Origin: an uncultured Bacteroidales bacterium
GTDB taxonomy: Bacteria; Bacteroidota; Bacteroidia; Bacteroidales; UBA932
Length of the DNA: 64,000 nucleotides
Assembly: GCA_947167015.1 (NCBI GenBank)
Contig: CAMVGM010000002.1
Location: forward strand, 1 to 64,000
Direction: 5' to 3'
The translations under genes were made by a program, and so were the position numbers. Positions within the stretch are counted from its first letter, which is position 1. The number at the start of each line of letters is the position of its first letter. Positions 10,756-18,283 of the stretch are shown piece after piece. The notes beneath the pieces were generated by a model, which was given only the letters and a program-made list of their open reading frames with translations, was not told where the DNA came from and searched no databases.

Positions 10756-12168
10756 ATGTTCGAAAAGGTCGTATCCTTCCTGAACGGCATCATCTGGAGC
10801 CCCGCCCTGGTGGTGCTCCTGGTGGGTGCCGGGCTGTATTTTTCCGTCCGGACCCGCTTCGTCCAGGTGCGCCGTTTCGGGCTGATGCTGCGCTCGCTCT
10901 TCGCCCGCGCCGAGAAGACGCCGGACGGCAAGCAGCACGGCATCTCCTCCTTTGAGGCTTTCTGCGTGGCCCTGTCGGGCCGCGTAGGCACGGGCAACAT
11001 CGTGGGCGTGGCCACCGCCATCGCCCTGGGCGGCCCCGGCGCCATCTTCTGGATGTGGATCATCGCCTTCTTCGGCGCGTCCACGGCCTTCGTGGAGTCC
11101 ACCCTCGCCCAGCAGTACAAGTTCCGCCACGCCACAGTCTTCCGCGGCGGCCCCGCCAGCTACATCGAGAAAGGCCTCGGCCTGCGCTGGCTGGGCGTCG
11201 TGTTCTCCGTCCTGGTCCTGATCGGCTACGGAACCTTCCTGCCCACCGTCCAGTCCAACGGGATGGCGGGCGCCCTGGGCAACTCCTTCAACCTGCCGCC
11301 GCTCGCCGCCGGACTCGGCCTCGCCTTCCTGCTGGGGCTCGTGATCATCGGCGGCATCAAGAGCATCGCCCGCGTGGCCTCCATCGTCACCCCGTTCATG
11401 GCCCTGGGATACATCGTCATCACGCTGGTCGTCATCGCCCAGCACCTCGACGCCGTGCCCGCCGTGCTGCGTTCCGTCGTCACGGGCGCCTTCGGCATCG
11501 AACCCGTGGCGGGAGGCATCCTCGGCTCCACCATCATGATGGGCGTCAAGCGGGGCATCTTCTCCAACGAGGCCGGCGAGGGCGGCGGCGCCATCGTGTC
11601 CGCTTCCGCCGCGGTCTCCCACCCCGCCAAACAGGGCCTGGCGCAGGCTTTCTCGGTCTATGTGGACACGCTGCTCATCTGCACCGCCACGGCCCTGATG
11701 ATCCTCTGCTCGGGCACCTACAACATCCTGGACGAGAAGACGGGCGAGATGCTGGTGGCCGGCGCGCCGCAGCTCGGCGACAATTATGTCGGATATACGC
11801 AGGCGGCCGTGGATTCCGTCCTGACGGGCTTCGGCGGCACCTTCGTGAGCATCGCCCTGGTCTTCTTCGTCTTCACCACCGTGATGGCCTATTACTTTTA
11901 CGGGGAATCCAGCATCATGCAGATCTTCGAGGGACGGCCCGGCAGCAAGAAGGCCGAGAAGGCCTGCATCTGGATCTTCCGCTTCTCGCTGCTCGGGATG
12001 GTCGTCTTCGGCGCCCTGCGCGAGACGGACGTCATCTGGCAGCTGGGCGACGTAGGCGTGGGCATCACCGCGTGGATCAACGTCGTGGTGCTGCTGATCC
12101 TCTGCCCGCACGCCATCAAGGCCCTGCGGGAATATGAGTCCTCCCTTCCCAAAAAGCGCAAGAAATGA
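10756..12168 (+). CDS. AGCS family sodium:amino-acid (alanine/glycine) symporter
   Basis: The 470-aa polytopic membrane protein shows the family signature SGRVGTGNIVGVATAIALGG near residues 75-95. Conserved GVKRGIFSNEAGEG and many hydrophobic spans follow. The family imports alanine or glycine with Na+. The chosen start, MFEKVVSFLNG, lies just after the nadE stop; a longer reading from 10696 would overlap nadE by 56 nt and adds residues unlike the family. The end overlaps the thioesterase start by 4 nt (ATGA). Alanine is the usual substrate, but the sequence does not settle this. Confidence 0.9.
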   Translation: MFEKVVSFLNGIIWSPALVVLLVGAGLYFSVRTRFVQVRRFGLMLRSLFARAEKTPDGKQHGISSFEAFCVALSGRVGTGNIVGVATAIALGGPGAIFWMWIIAFFGASTAFVESTLAQQYKFRHATVFRGGPASYIEKGLGLRWLGVVFSVLVLIGYGTFLPTVQSNGMAGALGNSFNLPPLAAGLGLAFLLGLVIIGGIKSIARVASIVTPFMALGYIVITLVVIAQHLDAVPAVLRSVVTGAFGIEPVAGGILGSTIMMGVKRGIFSNEAGEGGGAIVSASAAVSHPAKQGLAQAFSVYVDTLLICTATALMILCSGTYNILDEKTGEMLVAGAPQLGDNYVGYTQAAVDSVLTGFGGTFVSIALVFFVFTTVMAYYFYGESSIMQIFEGRPGSKKAEKACIWIFRFSLLGMVVFGALRETDVIWQLGDVGVGITAWINVVVLLILCPHAIKALREYESSLPKKRKK

Positions 12169-12572
12169 GCATCAAACCCTACCTGCACGAAGTCAAATAC
12201 TACGAGACCGACAAGATGGGCGTCACCCATCACTCCAACTACATCCGTTTCATGGAAGAAGCCCGCATCGACTGGATGGACCAGCTAGGCTACGGTTTCG
12301 ACCGGATGGAGGCGGAGGGCATCGTCTCCCCCGTCGTCGGCGTGAGCTGCAACTACAAGAAAACCACCACCTTCAAGGATGTCATCGAGATTTCCGTGAA
12401 GGTCAAGCAACTCAGCGAGGTCAAGCTCATCATCGCCTATGAGATGCGCGTGGAAGGCCGGCTCGTGTGCACCGGCGAGACGGTGCACTGCTTCTTCGAC
12501 GGCGGCCGCCCGGCGGTCATCGCCGAGCGCTTCCCCGCCCTGTACGCCGCGATGAAGGAAACCCTGGCCTAA
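12165..12572 (+). CDS. Acyl-CoA thioesterase, YbgC/4HBT hot-dog fold
   Basis: The 135-aa protein contains YYETDKMGVTHHSNYIRFME, the signature of 4-hydroxybenzoyl-CoA thioesterase-like enzymes; Asp16 is the catalytic aspartate. The length is typical of one hot-dog domain. It probably hydrolyses a short-chain acyl-CoA, but the substrate cannot be told from sequence. It overlaps the symporter gene by 4 nt (ATGA), so translation is probably coupled. Its stop overlaps the convergent trkH stop by 2 nt, leaving no room for a terminator between them. Confidence 0.88.
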   Translation: MSIKPYLHEVKYYETDKMGVTHHSNYIRFMEEARIDWMDQLGYGFDRMEAEGIVSPVVGVSCNYKKTTTFKDVIEISVKVKQLSEVKLIIAYEMRVEGRLVCTGETVHCFFDGGRPAVIAERFPALYAAMKETLA

Positions 12573-14020
12573 TTCTTCCGGTAGCGTTCCCCGAACAGGT
12601 AGAGTACCGGGAAGATCTCCAGGCGCCCCAGCAGCATTTCCAGGATTCCCGAGACCTTCAGCAGGGCCGGGATGTGCGCGTAGTTCGCCATCGATCCCAC
12701 GTCGCCGAATCCCGGGCCGACATTGCCCAGGCAGGCCACGGAAGCCGTCAGCCCCGTGATGAAGTCCAGGCCGCCCGCCACGTTGATGACGGTGAACAGC
12801 GCCGCGAAGAGCAGGTAGCAGAAGATGAAAATGCCAACTTCGCCCACCTGTTCGGCGCTCCGTGGCATCCCGTCCACACGCACGATGCGCACCAGGCCGG
12901 GATTCACGGTCCCCCGCACGCGGGCACGGACGCCCTTCACGGCCAGGAGCAGACGGTCGATCTTGATTCCGCCGGAGGTGGAACCCGAACAGCCGCAGAC
13001 CCAGGAACAGAGCCACAGGAGCGCCATGCTGAGTGCCGGCCACTGCACCGTGTCCCGCGTGGCGAAACCGGTCGTCGTGGCCAGCGAGGCCACCTGGAAG
13101 GAAGCGTCCCGCAGGGCTTTCGGGATGGACCGGTATCCCGCATTCCAGTACAGGTCCACGGCGATCATGAAGATGAACAGGAGCACCAGGCACAGGAACA
13201 CCTTCACCGTCTCGGAGTGCCACAGTTTCTTTCCGCCCCGCAGGAAGGACTGGAAGATCAAGCCGAAATTAAGGGCACACGCGAGCATCGCAAAGGTCAG
13301 CACGATTTCCGCGGCCGGATTGGCGAACGAGGCGATGCTGGTGTTGCGGGTGCTGAATCCGCAGGTGCTGCACGCCGACATCGCGTGCGCGGCCGCGTCG
13401 AACCACCCCATGCCGGTGAGTTTCAAGGCGAACAGGGTCAGCGACGTGAGGCTCAGGTAAACGACAAGCAGGCGGTTGGCGAACAACGCATTGCCCCGGC
13501 CCGAAAAAGCGGAGCGGGCGACGTCGGAAATCTCGGCTCCCGACAGGGCCGAACGGTCACCGCCGCGCGTGATCAGCATGGAGAAGAGCGTCACGATACC
13601 CGCGCCGCCCACCCAAGCCGTGGAAATCCGCCAGAACTGCAGTCCGCGCGGCAGCGCCTCCACGTCGTCGAGGATGGACGCGCCTGTTGTGGTGAAACCG
13701 GACACGCTCTCGAAAAGGGCGTCCAGGGCTTCGAATTCCTGCCCGTAAAGCAGATACGGCAGCATGCCGAACAGGCACACGGTCAGCCAGGAGAAGACCA
13801 CGACGCAGTTTCCCTCGCGGAAGCGGAGCCGCTCCGTCCCCCGTTTGATGAACAGCAAAGGGTACAGGCCGGCGATAGCGGTAAGAAACGCGGAGAAGAG
13901 CAGCGGGATCCGGCTTTCGTCGCCGGGGGTGAAGCAGGCGATGATTCCGGACAGGAGCATCAGGGCTGCCACCATCAGCAACGAGACGCCGATATAATAG
14001 ACGATGACCTTCGTGTTCAT
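12569..14020 (-). CDS. trkH: TrkH-type potassium uptake protein
   Basis: The 483-aa membrane protein has four repeated selectivity-filter loops: TTTGAS, TCGFST, TTTGFATRD and GNVGPGFG. That is the four-fold pseudo-symmetric pore of the Trk/Ktr/HKT family. It moves K+ across the inner membrane and normally works with a cytoplasmic TrkA/KtrA ring, which is not in this window. The start is taken as ATG 14020 (MNTKVIVYYIGVSLL), because a likely -7 box lies at 14044-14051, downstream of the longer in-frame ATG at 14074. It is divergent from the LysR gene. Confidence 0.93.
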   Translation of the reverse strand: MNTKVIVYYIGVSLLMVAALMLLSGIIACFTPGDESRIPLLFSAFLTAIAGLYPLLFIKRGTERLRFREGNCVVVFSWLTVCLFGMLPYLLYGQEFEALDALFESVSGFTTTGASILDDVEALPRGLQFWRISTAWVGGAGIVTLFSMLITRGGDRSALSGAEISDVARSAFSGRGNALFANRLLVVYLSLTSLTLFALKLTGMGWFDAAAHAMSACSTCGFSTRNTSIASFANPAAEIVLTFAMLACALNFGLIFQSFLRGGKKLWHSETVKVFLCLVLLFIFMIAVDLYWNAGYRSIPKALRDASFQVASLATTTGFATRDTVQWPALSMALLWLCSWVCGCSGSTSGGIKIDRLLLAVKGVRARVRGTVNPGLVRIVRVDGMPRSAEQVGEVGIFIFCYLLFAALFTVINVAGGLDFITGLTASVACLGNVGPGFGDVGSMANYAHIPALLKVSGILEMLLGRLEIFPVLYLFGERYRKN

Positions 14021-14043
14021 GACTTCCGCGAAAAAAGATGGGG

Positions 14044-14051
14044 CAAAGTTA
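14044..14051 (-). promoter_or_regulatory. trkH -7 box
   Basis: TAACTTTG on the minus strand fits TAnnTTTG and lies 23 nt upstream of the chosen trkH ATG. The matching -33 element is weak (ATTG about 20 nt upstream). Its position rules out the longer trkH start. Confidence 0.5.
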
Positions 14052-14086
14052 TTGTCCGGACTTTCATTTATCAATACAATTTTATT

Positions 14087-14094
14087 TATATTTG
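14087..14094 (+). promoter_or_regulatory. Promoter of the LysR-type gene
   Basis: TATATTTG is an exact TAnnTTTG box 21 nt upstream of the ATG at 14116; a weak TTTC lies about 21 nt further upstream. It is back-to-back with the trkH promoter, so the regulator may control trkH or itself from this 95-nt spacer. Confidence 0.6.
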
Positions 14095-14115
14095 CATTGA
14101 TAAAATCAATTGGAA

Positions 14116-15045
14116 ATGACGCTGCAACAACTTCGGTACATCGTCGCCATCGACGATTTCCGGCATTTCGGCAAGGCGGCCGAGGCCTGCGGGCTGACGC
14201 AGTCCACCCTGAGCCTGCTGGTCAAGAAACTGGAAGAAGAACTGGACGTGCGGATCTTCGACCGGGAACGGCATCCCGTCGAGCCCACACAGCACGGGAG
14301 GAAGATCATCGAACAGGCGCGGGTCGTGCTCTTCAACGCCGCCCAGATCACCGAATTGGCGGAAAACGAGCGGCAGCTTGTTTCCGGCCCGCTGCACCTG
14401 GGACTGATCTCAACAGTGGCACCGGTCCTGGTCCCGGGCCTGTTCACCTATCTCGTACGGAACTACCCTTCCCTGTCCTTGCGCACCGAGGAGATGCTCA
14501 CGAGCACGCTCAAGGAAAAGCTACGCAAGGCCGAGGTCGACATCGGCATCCTGGCATCTCCGGTCAATGATCCGGAATTGCTGGAAATCCCGCTCTACCA
14601 CGAGCGTTTCTTTGCCTATGTTTCGGAAAAGGACCCGGCCTATGCGCAGGAAAGCTTCCGTCTGGAACGCCTGATGGAGCACCCGCTCTGGATCATGAAA
14701 AACGGCCTGCAACTCTTTGACAGCTCGCGGCGCGAACCCGACGAAGACCCTACCTATGAAAAATATTTCGAAGGTGGACGCGTGGGGACCCTGATCCAGA
14801 TCGTCAATGAACTCGGCGGCTTGACCGTGATTCCGGAAACCCATATCAGCCTGATTCTCTACAGCCTCCAGAAAAACCTGCGTCCAATCGAAGGCGCCAC
14901 CCGGGGCCGCTCGATCGCACTGGCCATCCGCAAGGACTTCATCCACGAAGCCAAGCTGAACGCGGTCGTCGATGCCATCCGCTCCATCATCCCGGTGAGC
15001 CTGCTCTTCCCCGTGATCCGGAACAACCCTCACCTGACCCTCTGA
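14116..15045 (+). CDS. LysR-type regulator of the OxyR subfamily, no sensor cysteines
   Basis: The 309-aa protein has an N-terminal winged HTH (MTLQQLRYIVAIDDFRHFGKA) and a periplasmic-binding-type effector domain (about 90-300) resembling OxyR in order and length. In OxyR the effector domain carries two redox cysteines near residue 200. Here the matching stretch (LWIMKNGLQLFDSSRREPDE) has none, and the only cysteine in the protein is Cys25 in the HTH. A peroxide disulfide switch therefore looks impossible; another ligand or a non-redox role is likely. ATG 14116 is preferred to the TTG at 14110. Confidence 0.85.
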   Translation: MTLQQLRYIVAIDDFRHFGKAAEACGLTQSTLSLLVKKLEEELDVRIFDRERHPVEPTQHGRKIIEQARVVLFNAAQITELAENERQLVSGPLHLGLISTVAPVLVPGLFTYLVRNYPSLSLRTEEMLTSTLKEKLRKAEVDIGILASPVNDPELLEIPLYHERFFAYVSEKDPAYAQESFRLERLMEHPLWIMKNGLQLFDSSRREPDEDPTYEKYFEGGRVGTLIQIVNELGGLTVIPETHISLILYSLQKNLRPIEGATRGRSIALAIRKDFIHEAKLNAVVDAIRSIIPVSLLFPVIRNNPHLTL

Positions 15046-15062
15046 CCCGGGGCATCATGAAT

Positions 15063-15097
15063 GGGGAAGGTCGGTTTTCAGGGGCGGGACCTTCCCC
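15063..15097. repeat. REP-like palindrome 1
   Basis: GGGGAAGGTC (15063-15072) pairs perfectly with GACCTTCCCC (15088-15097) over a 15-nt loop. It is one of three related palindromes around the Y1 transposase gene and starts 17 nt after the LysR gene ends. Confidence 0.8.
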
Positions 15098-15137
15098 ACC
15101 AAATGTGGCTCCCAGTAGCGCCAAAAGCATAATTGCC

Positions 15138-15172
15138 GGGGAAGGTTCAAGGGATAAAAACCGACCTTCCCC
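15138..15172. repeat. REP-like palindrome 2
   Basis: GGGGAAGGT (15138-15146) pairs with ACCTTCCCC (15164-15172). It has the same arms and the same overall 35-nt span as palindrome 1, 75 nt downstream in the same register. The loop sequence differs, so the arms look like the conserved part. Confidence 0.8.
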
Positions 15173-15201
15173 AAAAAACAGGAGATGTGATAGGGAAAAA
15201 C

Positions 15202-15231
15202 TTGCTATTTCGGAAATGCTTTCCTACCTTG
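15202..15231 (+). promoter_or_regulatory. Possible promoter of the RAYT operon
   Basis: TTG (15202-15204), a 20-nt spacer and TACCTTG (15225-15231) approximate the Bacteroidota promoter, 18 nt upstream of the ATG at 15250. The -7 element is one base short of consensus. Confidence 0.4.
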
Positions 15232-15249
15232 CCGGAAATCTGACAGACT

Positions 15250-15603
15250 ATGAAAAAGATTCTCGAAATCCACCAGTATGGTGAGACCGACATCCGTTTC
15301 CACACGGATCTCCGCCCTATGGAAAAACCGGAATCCATTCCGGAACTTGTCTCTTCCGTTGCCTTTTCGATGATGACCTCCCTCTGGGGCGGCAATGAGA
15401 TGGATATTCTCGCCATCATCCGTGCCCTGGCTATTGCCGATCTGGCGGTCAGCGTGAACCGCAAAGAAATGATCAAGATGATGGATCAGGATTCCAAGGC
15501 CTTCGCGGAAATAATCCGGGAGGCTCACCAGGCCTTTGAACGCAACGGAGGAAAAGCCGTCGTTTTCGCTCCCGGCGTCATGCCCGCCAAGACGAAAAGC
15601 TGA
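15250..15603 (+). CDS. Unknown 117-aa protein, partner gene of the RAYT
   Basis: The 117-aa soluble protein (start MKKILEIHQYGETDIRFHTD) has a polar N-terminus, then a mostly helical-looking middle (SSVAFSMMTSLWGG, IIRALAIADLAVSV) and a basic tail. No known family was recognised; no signal peptide or membrane span is seen. It lies between REP-like palindrome 2 and the transposase gene, which begins 2 nt after its stop, so the two are almost certainly one transcript. That suggests a function tied to the REP transposase (DNA binding, regulation or targeting), but this is inference from position alone. Confidence 0.7.
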   Translation: MKKILEIHQYGETDIRFHTDLRPMEKPESIPELVSSVAFSMMTSLWGGNEMDILAIIRALAIADLAVSVNRKEMIKMMDQDSKAFAEIIREAHQAFERNGGKAVVFAPGVMPAKTKS

Positions 15604-15605
15604 GT

Positions 15606-16523
15606 ATGCGGCGTATTGTCAATCACGAACTGCCGGATGGAAGCATCCGGCAGGTGCTCCCTTTCCATATCAGCCTGGAAGGACTGGAAACCGTCGTCCT
15701 ATGCCGGGACGACCGGGACTATGACGCCATGGTCAAGATCCTGTGCGTCGCAGCCCGCAGGAAGAACGTCATCGTGATCATCTATGCCGTGGTCTCCAAC
15801 CATTGCCACATAGCCGTGCTCGCTGCCTGTCAGGAAGATGCGCTTGCCTACGGAGTGGAAATCAAGCGGATATACGCAATGTGGTTCAGCCGCAGATACC
15901 GGGAGAACGCCATCCTGCATAGAGCCGACGTGAAAGCCATCCTGCTGGACAGCGACTGGTACGTCCGGAACGCCCTGGCATACATCCCCCGCAATGCGTT
16001 GGACAACGGCTGCAATGTCTCCGAGTACCGATGGACGGGTTTCCGGGGCATGTTCCGGAACGGACAGCGCTCCGAACCTGGCCGGGACGTCGCCTCCCTG
16101 ACCAAACGGGAAAGGGAACGGATCATGCACACCGGGGACGACCTGAACGGAGTGAGATGGCAGATTGACGGCCGGGAAGAGTTGATTCCGGAAACTATCT
16201 GCGAACACCGTTATCTGGAACAGGCCTTTGAAGGGGACCCTGCCTTTTTCCTAAAGACCATCGGCGGCCAGAACGCCGCGGAAATGGAAGAGGACCTGAT
16301 CCGGAAACCCAGACGGATGACGACGGACGGAGAGTTTTTCAAACTGGCCAACGAAACCTGCAAGCGGTGGTATCAGGAAGACCTGTCCGCCATCTCCCAG
16401 GAAAGGAAATACCGGCTGATCCTTTTCTTGTTCCGGACCTGTCGTACCAGCGTTCCTCAAACGGCGCGCATCTTTGGACTTCCGCGGGATACGGTTTCCC
16501 ATGTACTGGGCAAAAAGAGATAA
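15606..16523 (+). CDS. REP-associated tyrosine transposase (RAYT, Y1/HUH type)
   Basis: The 305-aa protein shows the Y1 transposase pattern. A HUH-like metal motif, His66-Cys67-His68, lies in YAVVSNHCHIAV. The helix with the candidate catalytic Tyr126 is NALAYIPRNAL, in the position of the family's YIhlNPvra motif, followed by YRWTGFRGMF. A C-terminal HTH (about 280-300, TSVPQTARIFGLPRDTVSHV) resembles the DNA-binding tail of Bacteroidota RAYTs. These enzymes nick single-stranded REP hairpins rather than moving themselves. Three matching palindromes flank the operon, as expected of a REP/RAYT unit. Both catalytic motifs look intact. Confidence 0.82.
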   Translation: MRRIVNHELPDGSIRQVLPFHISLEGLETVVLCRDDRDYDAMVKILCVAARRKNVIVIIYAVVSNHCHIAVLAACQEDALAYGVEIKRIYAMWFSRRYRENAILHRADVKAILLDSDWYVRNALAYIPRNALDNGCNVSEYRWTGFRGMFRNGQRSEPGRDVASLTKRERERIMHTGDDLNGVRWQIDGREELIPETICEHRYLEQAFEGDPAFFLKTIGGQNAAEMEEDLIRKPRRMTTDGEFFKLANETCKRWYQEDLSAISQERKYRLILFLFRTCRTSVPQTARIFGLPRDTVSHVLGKKR

Positions 16524-16530
16524 TAACTGA

Positions 16531-16560
16531 GGAAGGTCCGGCAAAAAAACCGGACCTTCC
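16531..16560. repeat. REP-like palindrome 3
   Basis: GGAAGGTCCGG (16531-16541) pairs perfectly with CCGGACCTTCC (16550-16560) over the loop CAAAAAAA. It shares the GGAAGGTC core with palindromes 1 and 2 and lies 7 nt after the RAYT stop, between convergent genes. A terminator role is possible, but no U-tract follows. Confidence 0.8.
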
Positions 16561-16580
16561 CCAAAGTCATTGTGCCAAGG

Positions 16581-17057
16581 CTATTTCAGCAAGGCGAAGA
16601 TGTCGTTCAGGCAGGAAAGGGTGGGTGCGACGCCCACCGCCGAATTGCTCAACTGGGGCGTGATCCCGGAATTCGCCGCATCGGCGGCCCGCATGATCGC
16701 GGTGGTGTCGATGCCCGACATGGCCTGGAGTCCCCGGATGACGCCGGAGACATTGCTGTCGTTGATCAGGTTTTCGGAACCGCGCATCAATCCGGACGTG
16801 AAGCTGTTCAGGAAACCGGGCGTGGCATCCGTCAGCGCGCCGGCGCCGGTGAGGACCTTGCTGAGGTTGAGGACATTCATCACACTGGACAGGTCGATGG
16901 CGCCGGTCTGGCTGAGCACCTTGTACAAGGCCAGGATGGCGGAACCCGTATTGCTTCCGACCGAAGTGGGGCTCGTAGTGATGCTCTTCAGCACGGAGCA
17001 GGAGGACAGCAGGGCGATGGCGGCCACTGCCGCGATGAGACGTTTCACGATCTTCAT
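16581..17057 (-). CDS. Small lipoprotein of unknown function
   Basis: From ATG 17057 the 158-aa protein has a lipoprotein signal (MKIVKRLIAAVAAIALLSSC) with the lipidated Cys at residue 20. The rest is small-residue rich, with repeated Ser/Asn/Leu stretches (IDLSSVMNVLNLSKVL) and no recognised domain. A longer in-frame reading reaches 17282 but would run into lysA and lose the signal peptide, so the shorter start is chosen. Probably anchored in the outer or inner membrane; role unknown. Confidence 0.8.
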   Translation of the reverse strand: MKIVKRLIAAVAAIALLSSCSVLKSITTSPTSVGSNTGSAILALYKVLSQTGAIDLSSVMNVLNLSKVLTGAGALTDATPGFLNSFTSGLMRGSENLINDSNVSGVIRGLQAMSGIDTTAIMRAADAANSGITPQLSNSAVGVAPTLSCLNDIFALLK

Positions 17058-17092
17058 GACAAGATAAACTTTAATGGTTACAGTTTCTGTCG

Positions 17093-17100
17093 CTAAGATA
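17093..17100 (-). promoter_or_regulatory. Possible -7 box of the lipoprotein gene
   Basis: TATCTTAG on the minus strand is one base from TAnnTTTG, in the 68-nt gap between lysA and the lipoprotein gene. No TTTG was found at the right distance. Confidence 0.3.
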
Positions 17101-17125
17101 CAAAAAACTATCGTTCCCCGTGCAG

Positions 17126-18283
17126 CTAACCTTCGAAAAAGAAGGCTTCCGGGAGGGGGTGGCAATTGTACTGCGAAGCCATGGATTCGCCATAGGCGCC
17201 GGCGGAACGGATGGCCACCAGGTCGCCCCGGCGGCATCTGTCGATGGAGAACTCCTTGATGAACACGTCGGAACTCTCGCACACCGGCCCCACCACGTCA
17301 TAGACCTCCTCCGGCTCGTCCGAAGTCAGGTTCTCCACGCGGTGATAGGCCCGGTACATCGCCGGACGGACCAGTTCGGTCATGCTGCCGTCGATGATGG
17401 CAAACTGCTTGTGGGTGCCCTGCTTGACATAGAGCACGCGGCAGATGAGCGAACCGCAGGGCGCCACGATGCTGCGTCCCGGCTCGAAATGGACGACCGT
17501 GCCGCGGGGCAGTTTCAGGTGCCGGCGGAACACCCCGAACCAGCTCTCGAAATCAGCCACGGGCAGGTGGTTGGGATGCTGGTAGTTGATGCCCAGGCCG
17601 CCGCCAACGTTAATGTCCCCGACCGGACGTCCGCCGCGGGCCAGACGGGTCACCAGTTCGTTGATCCGGTTGCACAGGGCCACGAAATCGCTCATGTCCA
17701 GGATCTGCGAACCGATGTGGAAATGCAGGCCGCAGTACTTCACGTGCGGGAGTTGCAGGGCCAGGTCGAGCACGCCGTCCAGCTGCTCGTAATTGATGCC
17801 GAACTTGTTCTCCGCCAGCCCCGTCGTGATGCCCGCGTGGGTATGCGCCCCGATGTCCGGGTTGATGCGCAGGCTCACGGGAGCCACGCGTCCCATCTCC
17901 CCCGCCAGGGCGTCGATCACCTCCAGTTCCGCCGCGGATTCCACGTTGAAGCGGGAGATGCCCGTCTCCAAGGCGAGACGGATCTCTTCGTCAGTCTTGC
18001 CAACGCCGGCGAACACGATGCCCTCCGGCGCGAACCCGGCCTGGAGCGCGGCGCGGATCTCCCCGCCGCTGACGCAGTCGGCCCCGAAGCCGCGCTGCGC
18101 GATCTCCGCCAGGATGCGGGGATTAAAGTTCGCCTTGACGGCGTAATGCACCCGGAAATCCGGATTCCGCTCCAACTGCGCCTGCACGGCGTCAAGGGTA
18201 CGGCGCAGCAGCGGCAGGTCGTAGTAGTAGAACGGAGTCCGCAGCCCCGCGAAGCGGGAAACCGGAAAATCGCCCTTCAGCAT
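17126..18283 (-). CDS. lysA: Diaminopimelate decarboxylase
   Basis: The 385-aa fold-III PLP enzyme has its PLP lysine at Lys50 (HYAVKANFNP), GLHFHIGSQ, the specificity motif EPGRSIVAPCG and the dimer-contributed cysteine in GPVCESSD. It decarboxylates meso-diaminopimelate to lysine, the last step of the pathway. The start is taken as ATG 18283, which shares one base with the lysC stop (TGATG), a common coupling arrangement; a start at 18298 would add only MPVCV. It is the last gene of the fourteen-gene amino-acid run. Confidence 0.95.
   Translation of the reverse strand: MLKGDFPVSRFAGLRTPFYYYDLPLLRRTLDAVQAQLERNPDFRVHYAVKANFNPRILAEIAQRGFGADCVSGGEIRAALQAGFAPEGIVFAGVGKTDEEIRLALETGISRFNVESAAELEVIDALAGEMGRVAPVSLRINPDIGAHTHAGITTGLAENKFGINYEQLDGVLDLALQLPHVKYCGLHFHIGSQILDMSDFVALCNRINELVTRLARGGRPVGDINVGGGLGINYQHPNHLPVADFESWFGVFRRHLKLPRGTVVHFEPGRSIVAPCGSLICRVLYVKQGTHKQFAIIDGSMTELVRPAMYRAYHRVENLTSDEPEEVYDVVGPVCESSDVFIKEFSIDRCRRGDLVAIRSAGAYGESMASQYNCHPLPEAFFFEG

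Noticed and set aside
8601-11135. 844-aa minus-strand reading over nadE
   Set aside because: It is antisense to nadE with low-complexity composition and no recognisable domain.
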